Source: CAZMGD01 sp964565705
Lineage (GTDB): Bacteria; Actinomycetota; Acidimicrobiia; Acidimicrobiales; Ilumatobacteraceae
Direction of reading: 5' to 3'
DNA length: 25,584 nucleotides
Assembly (NCBI GenBank): GCA_964565705.1
Contig: CAZMGD010000057.1
Span: 1-25,584 of the forward strand
Below the pieces are notes generated by a model that saw only the letters and a list, made by a program, of their open reading frames with translations, was not told the origin of the DNA and did no database searches. The stretch's first letter is position 1; each line of letters begins with the position of its first letter. Both the position numbers and the translations under genes were made by a program. Shown piece by piece: positions 12,774 through 20,809 of the stretch.

Positions 12774-14162
12774 ATGACCCGAGTCCGGACGTGGTACGTG
12801 TGCAGCGACTGTGGCAGCGGCCACCCCAAGTGGGCAGGGCGCTGTGCCGCGTGCTCGGCCTGGAACTCGCTCGTGGAGGAGGAGCCGCCGCTGACGTCGT
12901 CCGTGGTCGGCGCCGCTGCCATGGCGCAGCGCATCGGCGAGGTCGATCCCCTCGCCGCAGCACCGAGCGCCACGGGGCTGTCCGAGCTCGACCGGGTGCT
13001 CGGCGGCGGGCTGGTCGCGGGGTCGGTCACCCTGCTGGGTGGCGAGCCGGGCATTGGCAAGAGCACGTTGTTGATGCAACTGCTGGCCGCGTGGCAGGGC
13101 CCAAGCCTGTACGTGACCGGCGAGGAGAGCGCCCAGCAGGTGCGCCAGCGTGCCGAGCGGTTGGGTGTCGGCGACCAGCCGATCTGGCTGCTGGCGGAGA
13201 CCGACCTCAACTCGATCGTCGCCGCGATCGACCGCGACTCGCCGACGATCGTCGTGATCGACAGCATCCAGACCATGACCGACCGGGCGGCGGGTTCGGC
13301 GCCGGGCACCGTGGTCCAGGTGAAGGCGTGCGCCCAACGGCTCGTCACCGAGGCCAAGGCGCGCGGCATCGCCACGGTGCTCGTCGGCCACGTCACGAAG
13401 GAGGGCAGCCTGGCGGGGCCGCGCGTGCTCGAGCACATGGTCGACACCGTGCTGACGTTCGAGGGCGACCGCCACCACCACCTGCGCATGCTGCGGGCAG
13501 CCAAGCACCGCTTCGGCGCCACCGGTGAGCTCGGGATGTTCGAGATGTGCGAGACCGGCATGCGCGGCGTCCCCGATGCCAGCGCGTTGCTGCTGACCGA
13601 TCGCCGTCCCGGCGTGCCCGGATCGGTCGCCGTGGCGACGCTCGATGGCCACCGCCCGATCGTCGTCGAGGTCCAGTCGCTCACCAACCCGCTGCACCAA
13701 CCGACGCTGCCGCCGCGACGCAGCGCGCAAGGGCTCGATCCCGGCCGGCTCTCGCTCCTGCTCGCCGTGCTCGACCGCCGGGCCGGCTTCGGCGCGGCGA
13801 GCACCGAGGTCTACGCATCGGCGGTCGGGGGCGTGCGCATCAGCGAGCCCGGGGCCGACCTCGGCGTGTGCCTGGCCATCGCCTCGGCGCTGTGCGATAC
13901 CGCCCTGCCGTCCGATCTCGTCGTGTTCGGCGAGGTGGGCCTGGCCGGCGAGTTGCGGATGGTGGCACACGCGCCGCCGCGGCTCTCGGAGGCCGCGCGC
14001 CACGGCTTCCGCCGCGCGATCGTGCCAGGGTCGTGCACGGCGGTCGTACCGGGCGTCGACACCCTCCGGGCCTCCACGCTCGCCGAGGCCCTGACGATCG
14101 CCTCGCTGTTCCCCAGTTCGCGGGCGAACGCTCGCGTCGTCCCGATCCCCGTCGGGATCTGA
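12774..14162 (+). CDS. radA: DNA repair protein RadA (Sms)
   Basis: This 462-residue cytoplasmic protein has the full RadA architecture and length. RadA is a RecA-like ATPase that drives branch migration and processes recombination intermediates. An N-terminal C4 zinc finger uses Cys10, Cys13, Cys24 and Cys27 in Y-V-C-S-D-C-G and R-C-A-A-C-S-A-W. The RecA-like core has Walker A G-E-P-G-I-G-K-S-T (90-98) and Walker B I-V-V-I-D-S-I-Q-T. The RadA-specific motif reads K-H-R-F-G at 244-248, where most family members have K-N-R-F-G. The C-terminal third is the Lon-protease-like domain, with G-G-V-R-I-S-E-P-G-A-D-L near 352-363. disA follows 56 bp downstream, the usual bacterial pairing. The start at ATG 12774 gives the standard N-terminus. 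Confidence 0.97.
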   Translation: MTRVRTWYVCSDCGSGHPKWAGRCAACSAWNSLVEEEPPLTSSVVGAAAMAQRIGEVDPLAAAPSATGLSELDRVLGGGLVAGSVTLLGGEPGIGKSTLLMQLLAAWQGPSLYVTGEESAQQVRQRAERLGVGDQPIWLLAETDLNSIVAAIDRDSPTIVVIDSIQTMTDRAAGSAPGTVVQVKACAQRLVTEAKARGIATVLVGHVTKEGSLAGPRVLEHMVDTVLTFEGDRHHHLRMLRAAKHRFGATGELGMFEMCETGMRGVPDASALLLTDRRPGVPGSVAVATLDGHRPIVVEVQSLTNPLHQPTLPPRRSAQGLDPGRLSLLLAVLDRRAGFGAASTEVYASAVGGVRISEPGADLGVCLAIASALCDTALPSDLVVFGEVGLAGELRMVAHAPPRLSEAARHGFRRAIVPGSCTAVVPGVDTLRASTLAEALTIASLFPSSRANARVVPIPVGI

Positions 14163-14218
14163 CCGTGCGGCCGAAAGACCCCATGCCACGGCGCTGCGCC
14201 GCCCCGTAGACTTCGCCC

Positions 14219-15307
14219 ATGCCCGGCCCGTTCCGACCCGCCGCGAGCAGCGACTTGCGCGACGCGCTCGCCCGAGTCGCTCCCGGCACCCCGCTGCGCG
14301 CCGGGGTCGAGCGCGTCGTGCGGGCGAAGATGGGCGCCCTGGTGGTTGTCGGCGACGGGCCCGAGGTGTTGGCGATCTGCTCCGGTGGGTTCCCGCTCGA
14401 TCTGCCGTTCACACCGCAGCGGCTCAGCGAGCTGGCGAAGATGGATGGGGCGATCATCCTGTCCAGCGACGGCGAGCGCATCGCGCGCGCCAACGTGCAC
14501 CTGCTGCCCGACCCGTCGTTCCCGACCAGCGAGACCGGTACCCGCCACCGCACCGCCGAGCGGGTCGCTCGCTCGCTGGAGGTGCCGGTGATCAGCATCT
14601 CCGAGGAGATGGCGGTCATCCAGGTCTACGTCGGTGCCGCCCGCCACCAGGTGCAGGAGGTCGGCCGCCTCCTCGACCGGGCCAACCAGGCGCTGCAGAC
14701 CCTCGAGCGCTACAGCACCCGCCTCGACGACGCGGTCGGCGAGCTGACCACGCTCGAGCTGGAAGACCTGGTGACCCTGCGCGACGTGGGCGTCGTGCTC
14801 CAACGCAGCGAGATGGTCCACCGCATCTCCGATGAGATCGAGACGGCGATCATCGAGCTCGGCCTCGACGCTCGCCTGTTGCGCCTGCAGTTCGACGAAC
14901 TGTACGGCGACACCGACGACGACCTCAGCCTGGTCGTCGGCGACTACGTGCCGGCCGACCGCTCGGTGCACGCCGTGCTCGATCAGCTGGCCGCGCTCGA
15001 CGACGACCAGCTGCTCGACCTCCGTCTGGCGGCGAGCTGCCTCGGCCTGCCGCACGAGAAGGGCACCCAGCTCGACCTCAACCAGGGCCTGTCGCCTCGC
15101 GGCGCCCGCCTTCTCGGTCGCGTACCCCGCCTCCCGCAACCGGTCGCGCTGGCCGTAGCCGAGCACTTCGGCGACCTGTCCAAGATCCTCCGGGCCACCG
15201 TGCCCAATCTCATGGAGGTCGAAGGTGTCAGCGCCGAGCGGGCCCAGGCGATCAAGGACGCGCTCTCCCGTCTCACCGAGGAAGCGATCCTCGACCAGTA
15301 CGTGTAG
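14219..15307 (+). CDS. disA: Diadenylate cyclase DisA, DNA integrity scanning protein
   Basis: This 362-residue protein makes cyclic di-AMP from two ATP and scans DNA for branched structures that stop its cyclase. The N-terminal DAC domain (about 15-150) has both catalytic motifs intact: D-G-A at 76-78 within L-A-K-M-D-G-A-I-I-L, and R-H-R at 109-111 within E-T-G-T-R-H-R-T-A-E-R. These match the numbering of characterised DisA proteins almost exactly. A helical linker follows. The C-terminal helix-hairpin-helix DNA-binding domain includes L-M-E-V-E-G-V-S-A-E-R-A-Q-A-I-K (335-350). It lies directly after radA on the same strand; RadA is known to interact with DisA and inhibit it in Bacillus and mycobacteria, so the pair is a functional unit. 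No c-di-AMP riboswitch was seen in the window. Confidence 0.97.
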   Translation: MPGPFRPAASSDLRDALARVAPGTPLRAGVERVVRAKMGALVVVGDGPEVLAICSGGFPLDLPFTPQRLSELAKMDGAIILSSDGERIARANVHLLPDPSFPTSETGTRHRTAERVARSLEVPVISISEEMAVIQVYVGAARHQVQEVGRLLDRANQALQTLERYSTRLDDAVGELTTLELEDLVTLRDVGVVLQRSEMVHRISDEIETAIIELGLDARLLRLQFDELYGDTDDDLSLVVGDYVPADRSVHAVLDQLAALDDDQLLDLRLAASCLGLPHEKGTQLDLNQGLSPRGARLLGRVPRLPQPVALAVAEHFGDLSKILRATVPNLMEVEGVSAERAQAIKDALSRLTEEAILDQYV

Positions 15308-15368
15308 GTTCGCTCACATCGCTCGCTTGTCTGCGCCTGAGCGCGCCGATCGAGGTGACTGAATCGAC

Positions 15369-18300
15369 TCAGGTTCGGGCTGTGGCCGGGCCGAGGAGCT
15401 CGCGACGCAGCTCGACCAACTTGGGGGCCGGCTCGGCGTCACTCCATGGATCGGCGGCCAGCGCTCGCTCGTAGGAGCCCCACTCGGCGCGCACCGCGGC
15501 GAGGTCGCCCTGACGAGCGTGTGCCTGCATCCGCAGCGCGACCAGGTCCTCGTGACCCGGCAGGACGCGCAGTCCCTGACCGGTCGCCCAGAACACCCCC
15601 TCGACGTCGTCGAGCTCGAGACATCGCTGCGCCATGTCGACGGCGGCACCCGTCGCCAGCAGGATCAACTCGGTGACGGTGCCCTCGGCGTCGGGCCAGA
15701 GGTACCCCGTCCCGGCGAAGGGCAGATCGCTGACGAGCGCCAGACCGGGACGGATGACCTCGATCGCCGCCTCGGGAGTCAGGCAGCGCGCGGCGTCCAC
15801 CCGGGCTCGGAGCAGTTCGGCGTCGGTGACGACGAGCGGATGCAGTGGTAGCGATTCCGACAGCGTCCGGCCGATCCACTCCTGCCCGTGTGGGCAGACC
15901 TGGTGGCGCCCGAGGCTCCGCCGAGCGTCGCTGACGACGTTCGCGAACGTGGCATCGCGCACATCGGTCTCCCACAGCGCGGCCCGGGCGCCGCCACGGG
16001 TCGCACGGTGGCGATGCACCGCCAGCCAGCACACGAGCTCCTGCGCCTTGCCCCGCTCGAAGCGGACGTCGATGCCGGCGCCGTCGTGGACGCGCACGCC
16101 GCCGAGCACACGGACCAGGACCTCCCACTCGCGCTCCTCGAACACCGCGATGTCGGCCTGGGCTGCAACGTCCTGATCGAACGGCGCCGGACCGGCGAGG
16201 TGCTCCCGCTCGGCGTCCTCGACGAGCTGCATCACCGCATCGACGTCGGCGGGTTCGATCCCGATCGGTTCGATCGGGAGGCCGTAGGGGTCGAGCACCC
16301 AACACGGTCCGTCGCGATGCAGGTGCGCCGCGGGCGGCGCAAGGTACCCAGATGCTGTCACCAGCGCGACGCCCGCAGCCGGTGACTCGGCCAAGGCCTT
16401 GAGCTCGTCGGGTGCCTCGGTGGCTGCGCCGAGCACGATGATCGCCGGCTCCCAGCGTTCGAGCGTGGTTCTCGCTCGTAACGCGAAGGTGGTCGCACCG
16501 GCGCATGTCGCGGCGCGGATCGTGCCTGCCGCGGCGCGAGCCATCTCGGCGGCACGCTCCACGTCGAGGTCGGCGTCGAGGTCGGGTCGGGCATCGGCGA
16601 GCCGTGGTGGCAGACCGACCATGGCGAGCGACGCGCCGATGGCGAACGGGGACACTGCGAGGCCGAGACCGATCGCGTCGAGGATCGCGGCCGTGTCCGG
16701 CAGTGAGGCGTCGACGTGGAGCGCGCCGACTGCCTCCACATCGATGTACAGCTCGGCGCCTTCGCTCGTACCCAGGTGAACGAGTGCCGGACACGGCAGC
16801 CCGGCGGTTCGTGCGACCGGCAGCAGGTCATCGAGGGTGACGCCGCCAGGCAGACGGAACCAACCCGCGTCGAGCGGTCGCCAGGGTGCCGGGAGGACCA
16901 CAGCGGATCCGAGTCGGACATCGACGGTCCCGTCGAGGTGCACACGCACGAGGTCGGGTTGCGCCGCCTGGTCGCGGAGCGCACCAGCCAGGGCGCGCAG
17001 CACCACGTCGAGGCGAACCAGTCGATCGGTCGCGCCGAGCGCTCGCAGCGTCATCTCCGTCGACCCGGACGGGAGCACGGCCACGAGGCGAGCCTGAGCG
17101 CTCGCCCGGCGCAGTGCAGCGCGCCGGCGGGCGTCGACGAGTGCCAGCGCGCCCCCGCCGACGAGGACGGCCGCTCCGAGTCCGAGCGGGACGGCGTGGT
17201 TGCGGCTGCCCGGAGCCGCGGTGCCGAGCAGCTCGGCGTCGAGCTCGGGCACCGTGGTCGGCACGGGCGCAGGCAGCGCCTCGCCCCTCGACGGGCCCGC
17301 GCCGCCAGCCGCCGTGACGGGCACCGGGGACGGCAGGATCGCGATCTCGGGCGTCGCGGACGGTGGCGGCGCTGTTTCCACGGTCGCGCCGGGTGATACG
17401 GCCGGGGTGTCCGGCGGCGGAGCCGTCGACGGGATCACGGTGCTGTCGGAGTCTGCGCTCGGCATCGACGTGTCAGCGGTGGTCACCGGCGCAGGCGGCG
17501 ACAGCGGCGGCGCCCAGGCCAGCTCCGGCGGAAGGATCACCTCGTCGCCGGGATGGATCATCGCCGGGTCGTCGTAGCCGAACAACGGCGCGTTGAGGTC
17601 GAGCAGCGCGTGTGTGGCGACGAGCACTTCGGCGTCGCTCGCCGGGCGGCCGAACGTGACCTCCAGGTGTTCCTCGGCGATCTCCCAGTACGAGTCGCCG
17701 GGCTCGACGAGATGGGTGCCGGCGGCCGAGTCGATCGCCGGAGCGTTCGGAGCTGCACCGGCGACGGCTGACTCAGCGGCAGCGCCGGCGGGAAGCTGCA
17801 AGATCCAACCGGCGCGCAGACTGCTCGGCGTCGTCAACCGACCGCCGTCGGGCTGCGCACGACCCGCGTTCAGCTCGAGGATCTCGCGCCAGCGGGTTCG
17901 GTCACCGAGGTGCCGCTCGGCGATACGGAAGAGCGAGTCGTTCTCACGCACCTGGACCTCGGGGAGTGCAGACGAGTGGACCACAGCGGGCCGAACCGGC
18001 ACGTCCGGGCGCGGCAGGGACGACGCGGCAGCGGCCAACGAGGCCGGACGCGACGGGAGCGGTGACGGCCCACCGACCGGCATCGGCGCCAGAGGAACGA
18101 GCGCGAACACGGCGGCGACCAGCCGCTGGGCGATCGCTCCGAACCCTCCACCCGGTGGCGATCCAGGGACGGTGACGGGCGGTACCGACGATCCTGCCAC
18201 GGGCCGGTGCCGCGGTCGGTCGCGCCGTGCCCGGCCTTGGACCGTGAACTCCTGCACGACGGCGACGAGGAAGCGTGCCCACACGATCCAGGCGGCGATC

Positions 18301-18461
18301 GCGAGCACGCCGAGCAAGATCGCTTGCTCATCCCGTAGGTCGATGGCATCGCGGCCAGGCCACGGATTGCCGACCGTCGCGACGAGGAACCACGGCACGC
18401 CGACGAGCAACGCGGCGAGGACGACGACGCTGAGGATGCCCTTGGGAACGCGAGCGGACAT
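15369..18461 (-). CDS. Transmembrane LysM-BTAD regulator at the end of the Tad operon
   Basis: This 1030-residue protein links an extracellular wall-binding part to a cytoplasmic regulator-like part. Helices at about 9-30, 46-67 and 110-127 precede two LysM domains (about 168-223 and 249-312: V-R-E-N-D-S-L-F-R-I-A-E-R and V-E-P-G-D-S-Y-W-E-I-A-E-E). A Pro/Thr linker (320-405) and a further helix (425-443) follow, then D-A-R-R-R-A-A-L-R-R, whose charge puts the rest inside the cell. Residues 450-775 are an unassigned alpha/beta region. Residues 780-870 resemble the winged-helix part of SARP regulators (V-R-V-L-G-G-V-R-V, A-L-W, A-N-V-V-S-D-A-R-R). About 880-1025 form a BTAD-like helical repeat. 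The ATG overlaps the upstream stop (TGATG). Such proteins are recurrent in actinobacterial Tad loci; whether it binds DNA is unknown. Confidence 0.85.
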   Translation of the reverse strand: MSARVPKGILSVVVLAALLVGVPWFLVATVGNPWPGRDAIDLRDEQAILLGVLAIAAWIVWARFLVAVVQEFTVQGRARRDRPRHRPVAGSSVPPVTVPGSPPGGGFGAIAQRLVAAVFALVPLAPMPVGGPSPLPSRPASLAAAASSLPRPDVPVRPAVVHSSALPEVQVRENDSLFRIAERHLGDRTRWREILELNAGRAQPDGGRLTTPSSLRAGWILQLPAGAAAESAVAGAAPNAPAIDSAAGTHLVEPGDSYWEIAEEHLEVTFGRPASDAEVLVATHALLDLNAPLFGYDDPAMIHPGDEVILPPELAWAPPLSPPAPVTTADTSMPSADSDSTVIPSTAPPPDTPAVSPGATVETAPPPSATPEIAILPSPVPVTAAGGAGPSRGEALPAPVPTTVPELDAELLGTAAPGSRNHAVPLGLGAAVLVGGGALALVDARRRAALRRASAQARLVAVLPSGSTEMTLRALGATDRLVRLDVVLRALAGALRDQAAQPDLVRVHLDGTVDVRLGSAVVLPAPWRPLDAGWFRLPGGVTLDDLLPVARTAGLPCPALVHLGTSEGAELYIDVEAVGALHVDASLPDTAAILDAIGLGLAVSPFAIGASLAMVGLPPRLADARPDLDADLDVERAAEMARAAAGTIRAATCAGATTFALRARTTLERWEPAIIVLGAATEAPDELKALAESPAAGVALVTASGYLAPPAAHLHRDGPCWVLDPYGLPIEPIGIEPADVDAVMQLVEDAEREHLAGPAPFDQDVAAQADIAVFEEREWEVLVRVLGGVRVHDGAGIDVRFERGKAQELVCWLAVHRHRATRGGARAALWETDVRDATFANVVSDARRSLGRHQVCPHGQEWIGRTLSESLPLHPLVVTDAELLRARVDAARCLTPEAAIEVIRPGLALVSDLPFAGTGYLWPDAEGTVTELILLATGAAVDMAQRCLELDDVEGVFWATGQGLRVLPGHEDLVALRMQAHARQGDLAAVRAEWGSYERALAADPWSDAEPAPKLVELRRELLGPATART

Positions 18462-18862
18462 CAGCGTCCCGCCTCGCTCGCGCCCCGAACGCTCTCGGCG
18501 CTGGCCTGTTCGGACACCGTGGCGCCGCCCGGAAGGATCAGGTAGTCGACGGACTCGGTCACGGTGACGACGATCGCCCCGCCCACCATCGCGACCGAAC
18601 CGGTGGCACCCTGCGCAGCGAGCATCGACTGTGCCCGGCCGATGGCGGCGTCGACGTCGAGCTCGCCGCCGAGCAGCTCGGCGTCGTCGGGTTGGACGGC
18701 GGCGCGCGCTGCTGCTTGCGCGGCACTCTGCGCAGTGCGGCGCGCCTGCAGCTGACGACCGCCGTCCAGTACCAGGCCCGCGGCGGCGAGCAGGGCCGGG
18801 ATCATGATCACCACCAGCAGCGACACGCTGCCGCGTTCGCCGTGCACCCGGGAACGGCTCAT
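18461..18862 (-). CDS. TadG-like pilus-associated protein
   Basis: This 133-residue single-helix exported protein has G-E-R-G-S-V-S-L-L-V-V at residues 8-18 as a pseudopilin-like leader before a hydrophobic helix. L-V-L-D-G-G-R-Q-L-Q-A-R-R follows, the pattern of the TadG/Rv3654c-type proteins of actinobacterial Tad operons. The rest is a short Ala-rich helix and a small beta domain (V-A-M-V-G-G-A-I-V-V-T-V-T). It lacks the large von Willebrand domain of proteobacterial TadG. The start ATG overlaps the preceding tadE stop (ATGA), and the stop overlaps the start of the LysM-BTAD gene. It is presumably a minor pilin or envelope factor of the pilus. Confidence 0.78.
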   Translation of the reverse strand: MSRSRVHGERGSVSLLVVIMIPALLAAAGLVLDGGRQLQARRTAQSAAQAAARAAVQPDDAELLGGELDVDAAIGRAQSMLAAQGATGSVAMVGGAIVVTVTESVDYLILPGGATVSEQASAESVRGASEAGR

Positions 18863-19287
18863 TCGCCACCTCTCACCCGGTCGATCACCTCGGTCGCTGT
18901 CGCGCTCAGCGTGCGATCGCCGAGCGCGAGGTGGAGGTCACCGACATCAGCGAGGCTGACGTCGCAACTGACCGTCACCGTGACGTGGCCCCCCGGACGG
19001 AGGTCGCTGGCATCGACGGTGACATCGTGGCTCGCACAGGACAGGCCGGAGCCGGCGAGCGACGCGTCGACGACCTGCTCGGCACGGCTGGCGGCTGCAC
19101 CTGCGGTCTGGGCCTGGGCCGCGGCGCGCGCCGCCGAGCGAGCGGCGAAGGTCACGTCGTTGCGCGCCGTCGTCGTGCGGCCGAAGGCCACGACGAGCGC
19201 GATGAGCGCGAGCACGACGGGTACCAGGATCACGACCTCAAGCGGACCCGAGTCGCCACGTTCACCGTGCAGTCGTCGCTCGGTCAC
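18859..19287 (-). CDS. TadE-like minor pseudopilin
   Basis: This 142-residue protein has an N-terminal R-G-D-S-G-P-L-E-V-V-I-L-V-P (10-23), a class III prepilin-like segment with Glu17 in the hydrophobic stretch, as in TadE. An Ala-rich amphipathic helix (A-A-R-S-A-A-R-A-A-A-Q) and a C-terminal beta domain (H-V-T-V-T-V-S-C-D-V) follow. GTG at 19287 is the start because it overlaps the previous stop as GTGA; the open frame continues to 19605 only as overlap with that gene. Two cysteines (S-C-A-S-H and V-S-C-D) could form a disulfide outside the cell. It acts in the Tad/Flp pilus, probably after cleavage by a prepilin peptidase encoded elsewhere. Confidence 0.82.
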   Translation of the reverse strand: MTERRLHGERGDSGPLEVVILVPVVLALIALVVAFGRTTTARNDVTFAARSAARAAAQAQTAGAAASRAEQVVDASLAGSGLSCASHDVTVDASDLRPGGHVTVTVSCDVSLADVGDLHLALGDRTLSATATEVIDRVRGGE

Positions 19288-19631
19288 GGCCGTTCGTCCT
19301 CGGGGATGAACCGCTCGACCGGAGCGGTCGCGGTCTCGGAGACGTGGTATGACCCGATGGGTACGACCTGGAGCACGTCGGCGCTGACGGTGACGGTGAT
19401 CCACTGGTCGTTCGCGTCGACGGACACCGACACGTTGTGTGCGGTGCTGCCGAGTGACGACATCAGCGTGCTGGCGACGCCGGCCGGATCCCCGCTGCCC
19501 GAGGCTGCGGCGATCGCCGCGTCCTGGGCCGCGGCCTGCGCGCCGTGCCGCACGTTCATCGCCAGCGCGTACTGGAGCACGAGCCAGACGGCGACCAGAA
19601 GGCACGGCAGCACGATCACCGAAGCGAGCAA
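19284..19631 (-). CDS. TadE-like minor pseudopilin, start unresolved
   Basis: The protein has a hydrophobic helix (S-V-I-V-L-P-C-L-L-V-A-V-W-L-V-L-Q), an Ala-rich amphipathic segment (H-G-A-Q-A-A-A-Q-D-A-A-I-A-A-A-S-G) and a beta tail, the TadE pattern. The start is a problem. Upstream in frame lies R-R-L-R-G-D-G-G, the basic segment expected just before a Tad leader helix, but I find no ATG, GTG or TTG before it until the frame enters the preceding small gene. TTG at 19631 is the first usable start and would give 115 residues without the basic segment. A rare start codon, a frameshift from the preceding gene or a sequence error are all possible. The leader also lacks the usual glutamate. Confidence 0.65.
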   Translation of the reverse strand: MLASVIVLPCLLVAVWLVLQYALAMNVRHGAQAAAQDAAIAAASGSGDPAGVASTLMSSLGSTAHNVSVSVDANDQWITVTVSADVLQVVPIGSYHVSETATAPVERFIPEDERP

Positions 19632-19666
19632 CCCGCCGTCCCCCCGGAGCCGGCGAGCCGTCTCGC

Positions 19667-19870
19667 CTACTCCGGGATCTTCGACGCCTGCGAGTTGAGT
19701 CGGGCGATCACGATCGCGGCGACAGCGACCGCGGCCACCGCCAAGGCGACCAGGAAGATCACCCCCGCGGTCAGCTCCCCGCGATCGTCGCGGGCTCGTC
19801 GAACGGTCGTGACGAGGCGCTGGCGCGCCACCGCCCACGCCACGAACACTCGGATCGGAAGCTGCGTCAT
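19667..19870 (-). CDS. Small single-helix membrane protein in Tad operon, candidate Flp pilin
   Basis: This 67-residue protein has a basic N-terminal half (A-R-Q-R-L-V-T-T-V-R-R-A-R-D-D-R-G), one helix (G-V-I-F-L-V-A-L-A-V-A-A-V-A-V-A-A-I-V-I) and a short tail ending S-K-I-P-E. It starts at ATG 19870 with AAGGAG at 19881-19886. Its size and place between tadC and the tadE genes are those of the Flp major pilin. However, it lacks the glutamate-tyrosine pair that follows the cleavage site in typical Flp prepilins (R-G-E-L-T-A-G is found instead). It may be a divergent pilin or an accessory membrane protein. The stop is TAG at 19667-19669. Confidence 0.7.
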   Translation of the reverse strand: MTQLPIRVFVAWAVARQRLVTTVRRARDDRGELTAGVIFLVALAVAAVAVAAIVIARLNSQASKIPE

Positions 19871-19942
19871 GTGATCGTGTCTCCTTGGTGTCTGCTCGAC
19901 GCTCGTCTCGGTCAGCGCGTCGGTGAGGGCGGTGCACGGCGG

Positions 19943-20809
19943 TCATTCCAGGAACGCGGCGACGGCCGGGTAGGCGATGAGGACGACAGCGGCAATCGCC
20001 ATGAGCGCCGGGGCGACACCCATGGTCTCGGACGCCTGGTGCGCGTCCGCTTCGGCCTCGGCGAGCTGCCGCGTGCGCAGCGCGGCGGCCTTGGCGGCCA
20101 ACGTCTCGCGCACCCGCGAACCGCTCTCGCCGGCCAACGCCATCGAGGCCGAGAGCTCGCGCAACGGATCCACGCCGATCGTGGCGCCGAGCTGGTCGAT
20201 GGCGTCCCAGAGCCGCTGCCGGCGCGTGTGGGCGGCCGACATCACGGCGGACAGCTGCTCGAGCTGCGGGCCTCGGCCGGCCGCCGCGGCGTCGAGCAAC
20301 GCCTCCTCCACCCCAGCGCCACCGGCCAGCTCGATGGCGACGACGTCCGTGAACACCGACAGCGCCTGGGCCCAGGCCCGGCGGGCGGCCGCAGCTCGCG
20401 ACCTCAGCGCGAGGTCGGGGTACACCCACCCGAAACCGGCGAGCAGCAGTGTGCCGAGCAACAGGTAGATCGGGGGGACGGCGACGGCAAAGAGCGGGAA
20501 CAGCAAGGTGGGGACGAGACCGAACGCCGCGAACAGCGCGCTGTAGCCGAGCTTGTCGAGCATGTGCCGTTCGGGCGTGGTCCCGACAAGGGCGATGTCG
20601 GCGGCCAGCCTCGGGGAGGTGCCGCCGGCCAGCTGTCGTGCGAGGCGCTCCCAACGCCGGAGGACTCCAGCCGACGAGGCGTGGGCCGTCCGCGGCTGGC
20701 GCAACTCGTCGGCGACGACTCGCAGGGGTCGCGGCGGAGGGAACAGCGCTCGGGCGATCAGCCACACGCCCGCGCCACAGCACGCGGCGAAGACGCCCAT
20801 CCAGATCAT
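19943..20809 (-). CDS. tadC: Tad pilus inner membrane platform protein TadC
   Basis: This 288-residue membrane protein of the type II secretion F family forms, with TadB, the platform on which the TadA ATPase acts. Helices lie at the N-terminus, in a central pair (about 90-135) and at the C-terminal end (A-P-A-L-M-A-I-A-A-V-V-L-I-A-Y-P). Between them is the cytoplasmic helical domain with F-T-D-V-V-A-I-E-L-A-G-G-A-G-V-E-E-A-L and L-A-G-E-S-G-S-R-V-R-E-T-L-A. ATG 20809 overlaps the tadB stop (ATGA). A gap of 72 bp separates it from the next small gene, which has its own good ribosome site. Confidence 0.88.
   Translation of the reverse strand: MIWMGVFAACCGAGVWLIARALFPPPRPLRVVADELRQPRTAHASSAGVLRRWERLARQLAGGTSPRLAADIALVGTTPERHMLDKLGYSALFAAFGLVPTLLFPLFAVAVPPIYLLLGTLLLAGFGWVYPDLALRSRAAAARRAWAQALSVFTDVVAIELAGGAGVEEALLDAAAAGRGPQLEQLSAVMSAAHTRRQRLWDAIDQLGATIGVDPLRELSASMALAGESGSRVRETLAAKAAALRTRQLAEAEADAHQASETMGVAPALMAIAAVVLIAYPAVAAFLE

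Noticed and set aside
14163..14218. Possible c-di-AMP riboswitch or leader before disA
   Set aside because: The gap is only 56 bp and shows no conserved riboswitch core.
15308..15368. Near-palindrome around 15360 between disA and the LysM-BTAD gene, considered as a bidirectional terminator
   Set aside because: The symmetrical arms are only about 4 bp and there is no T-run, so support is too weak.
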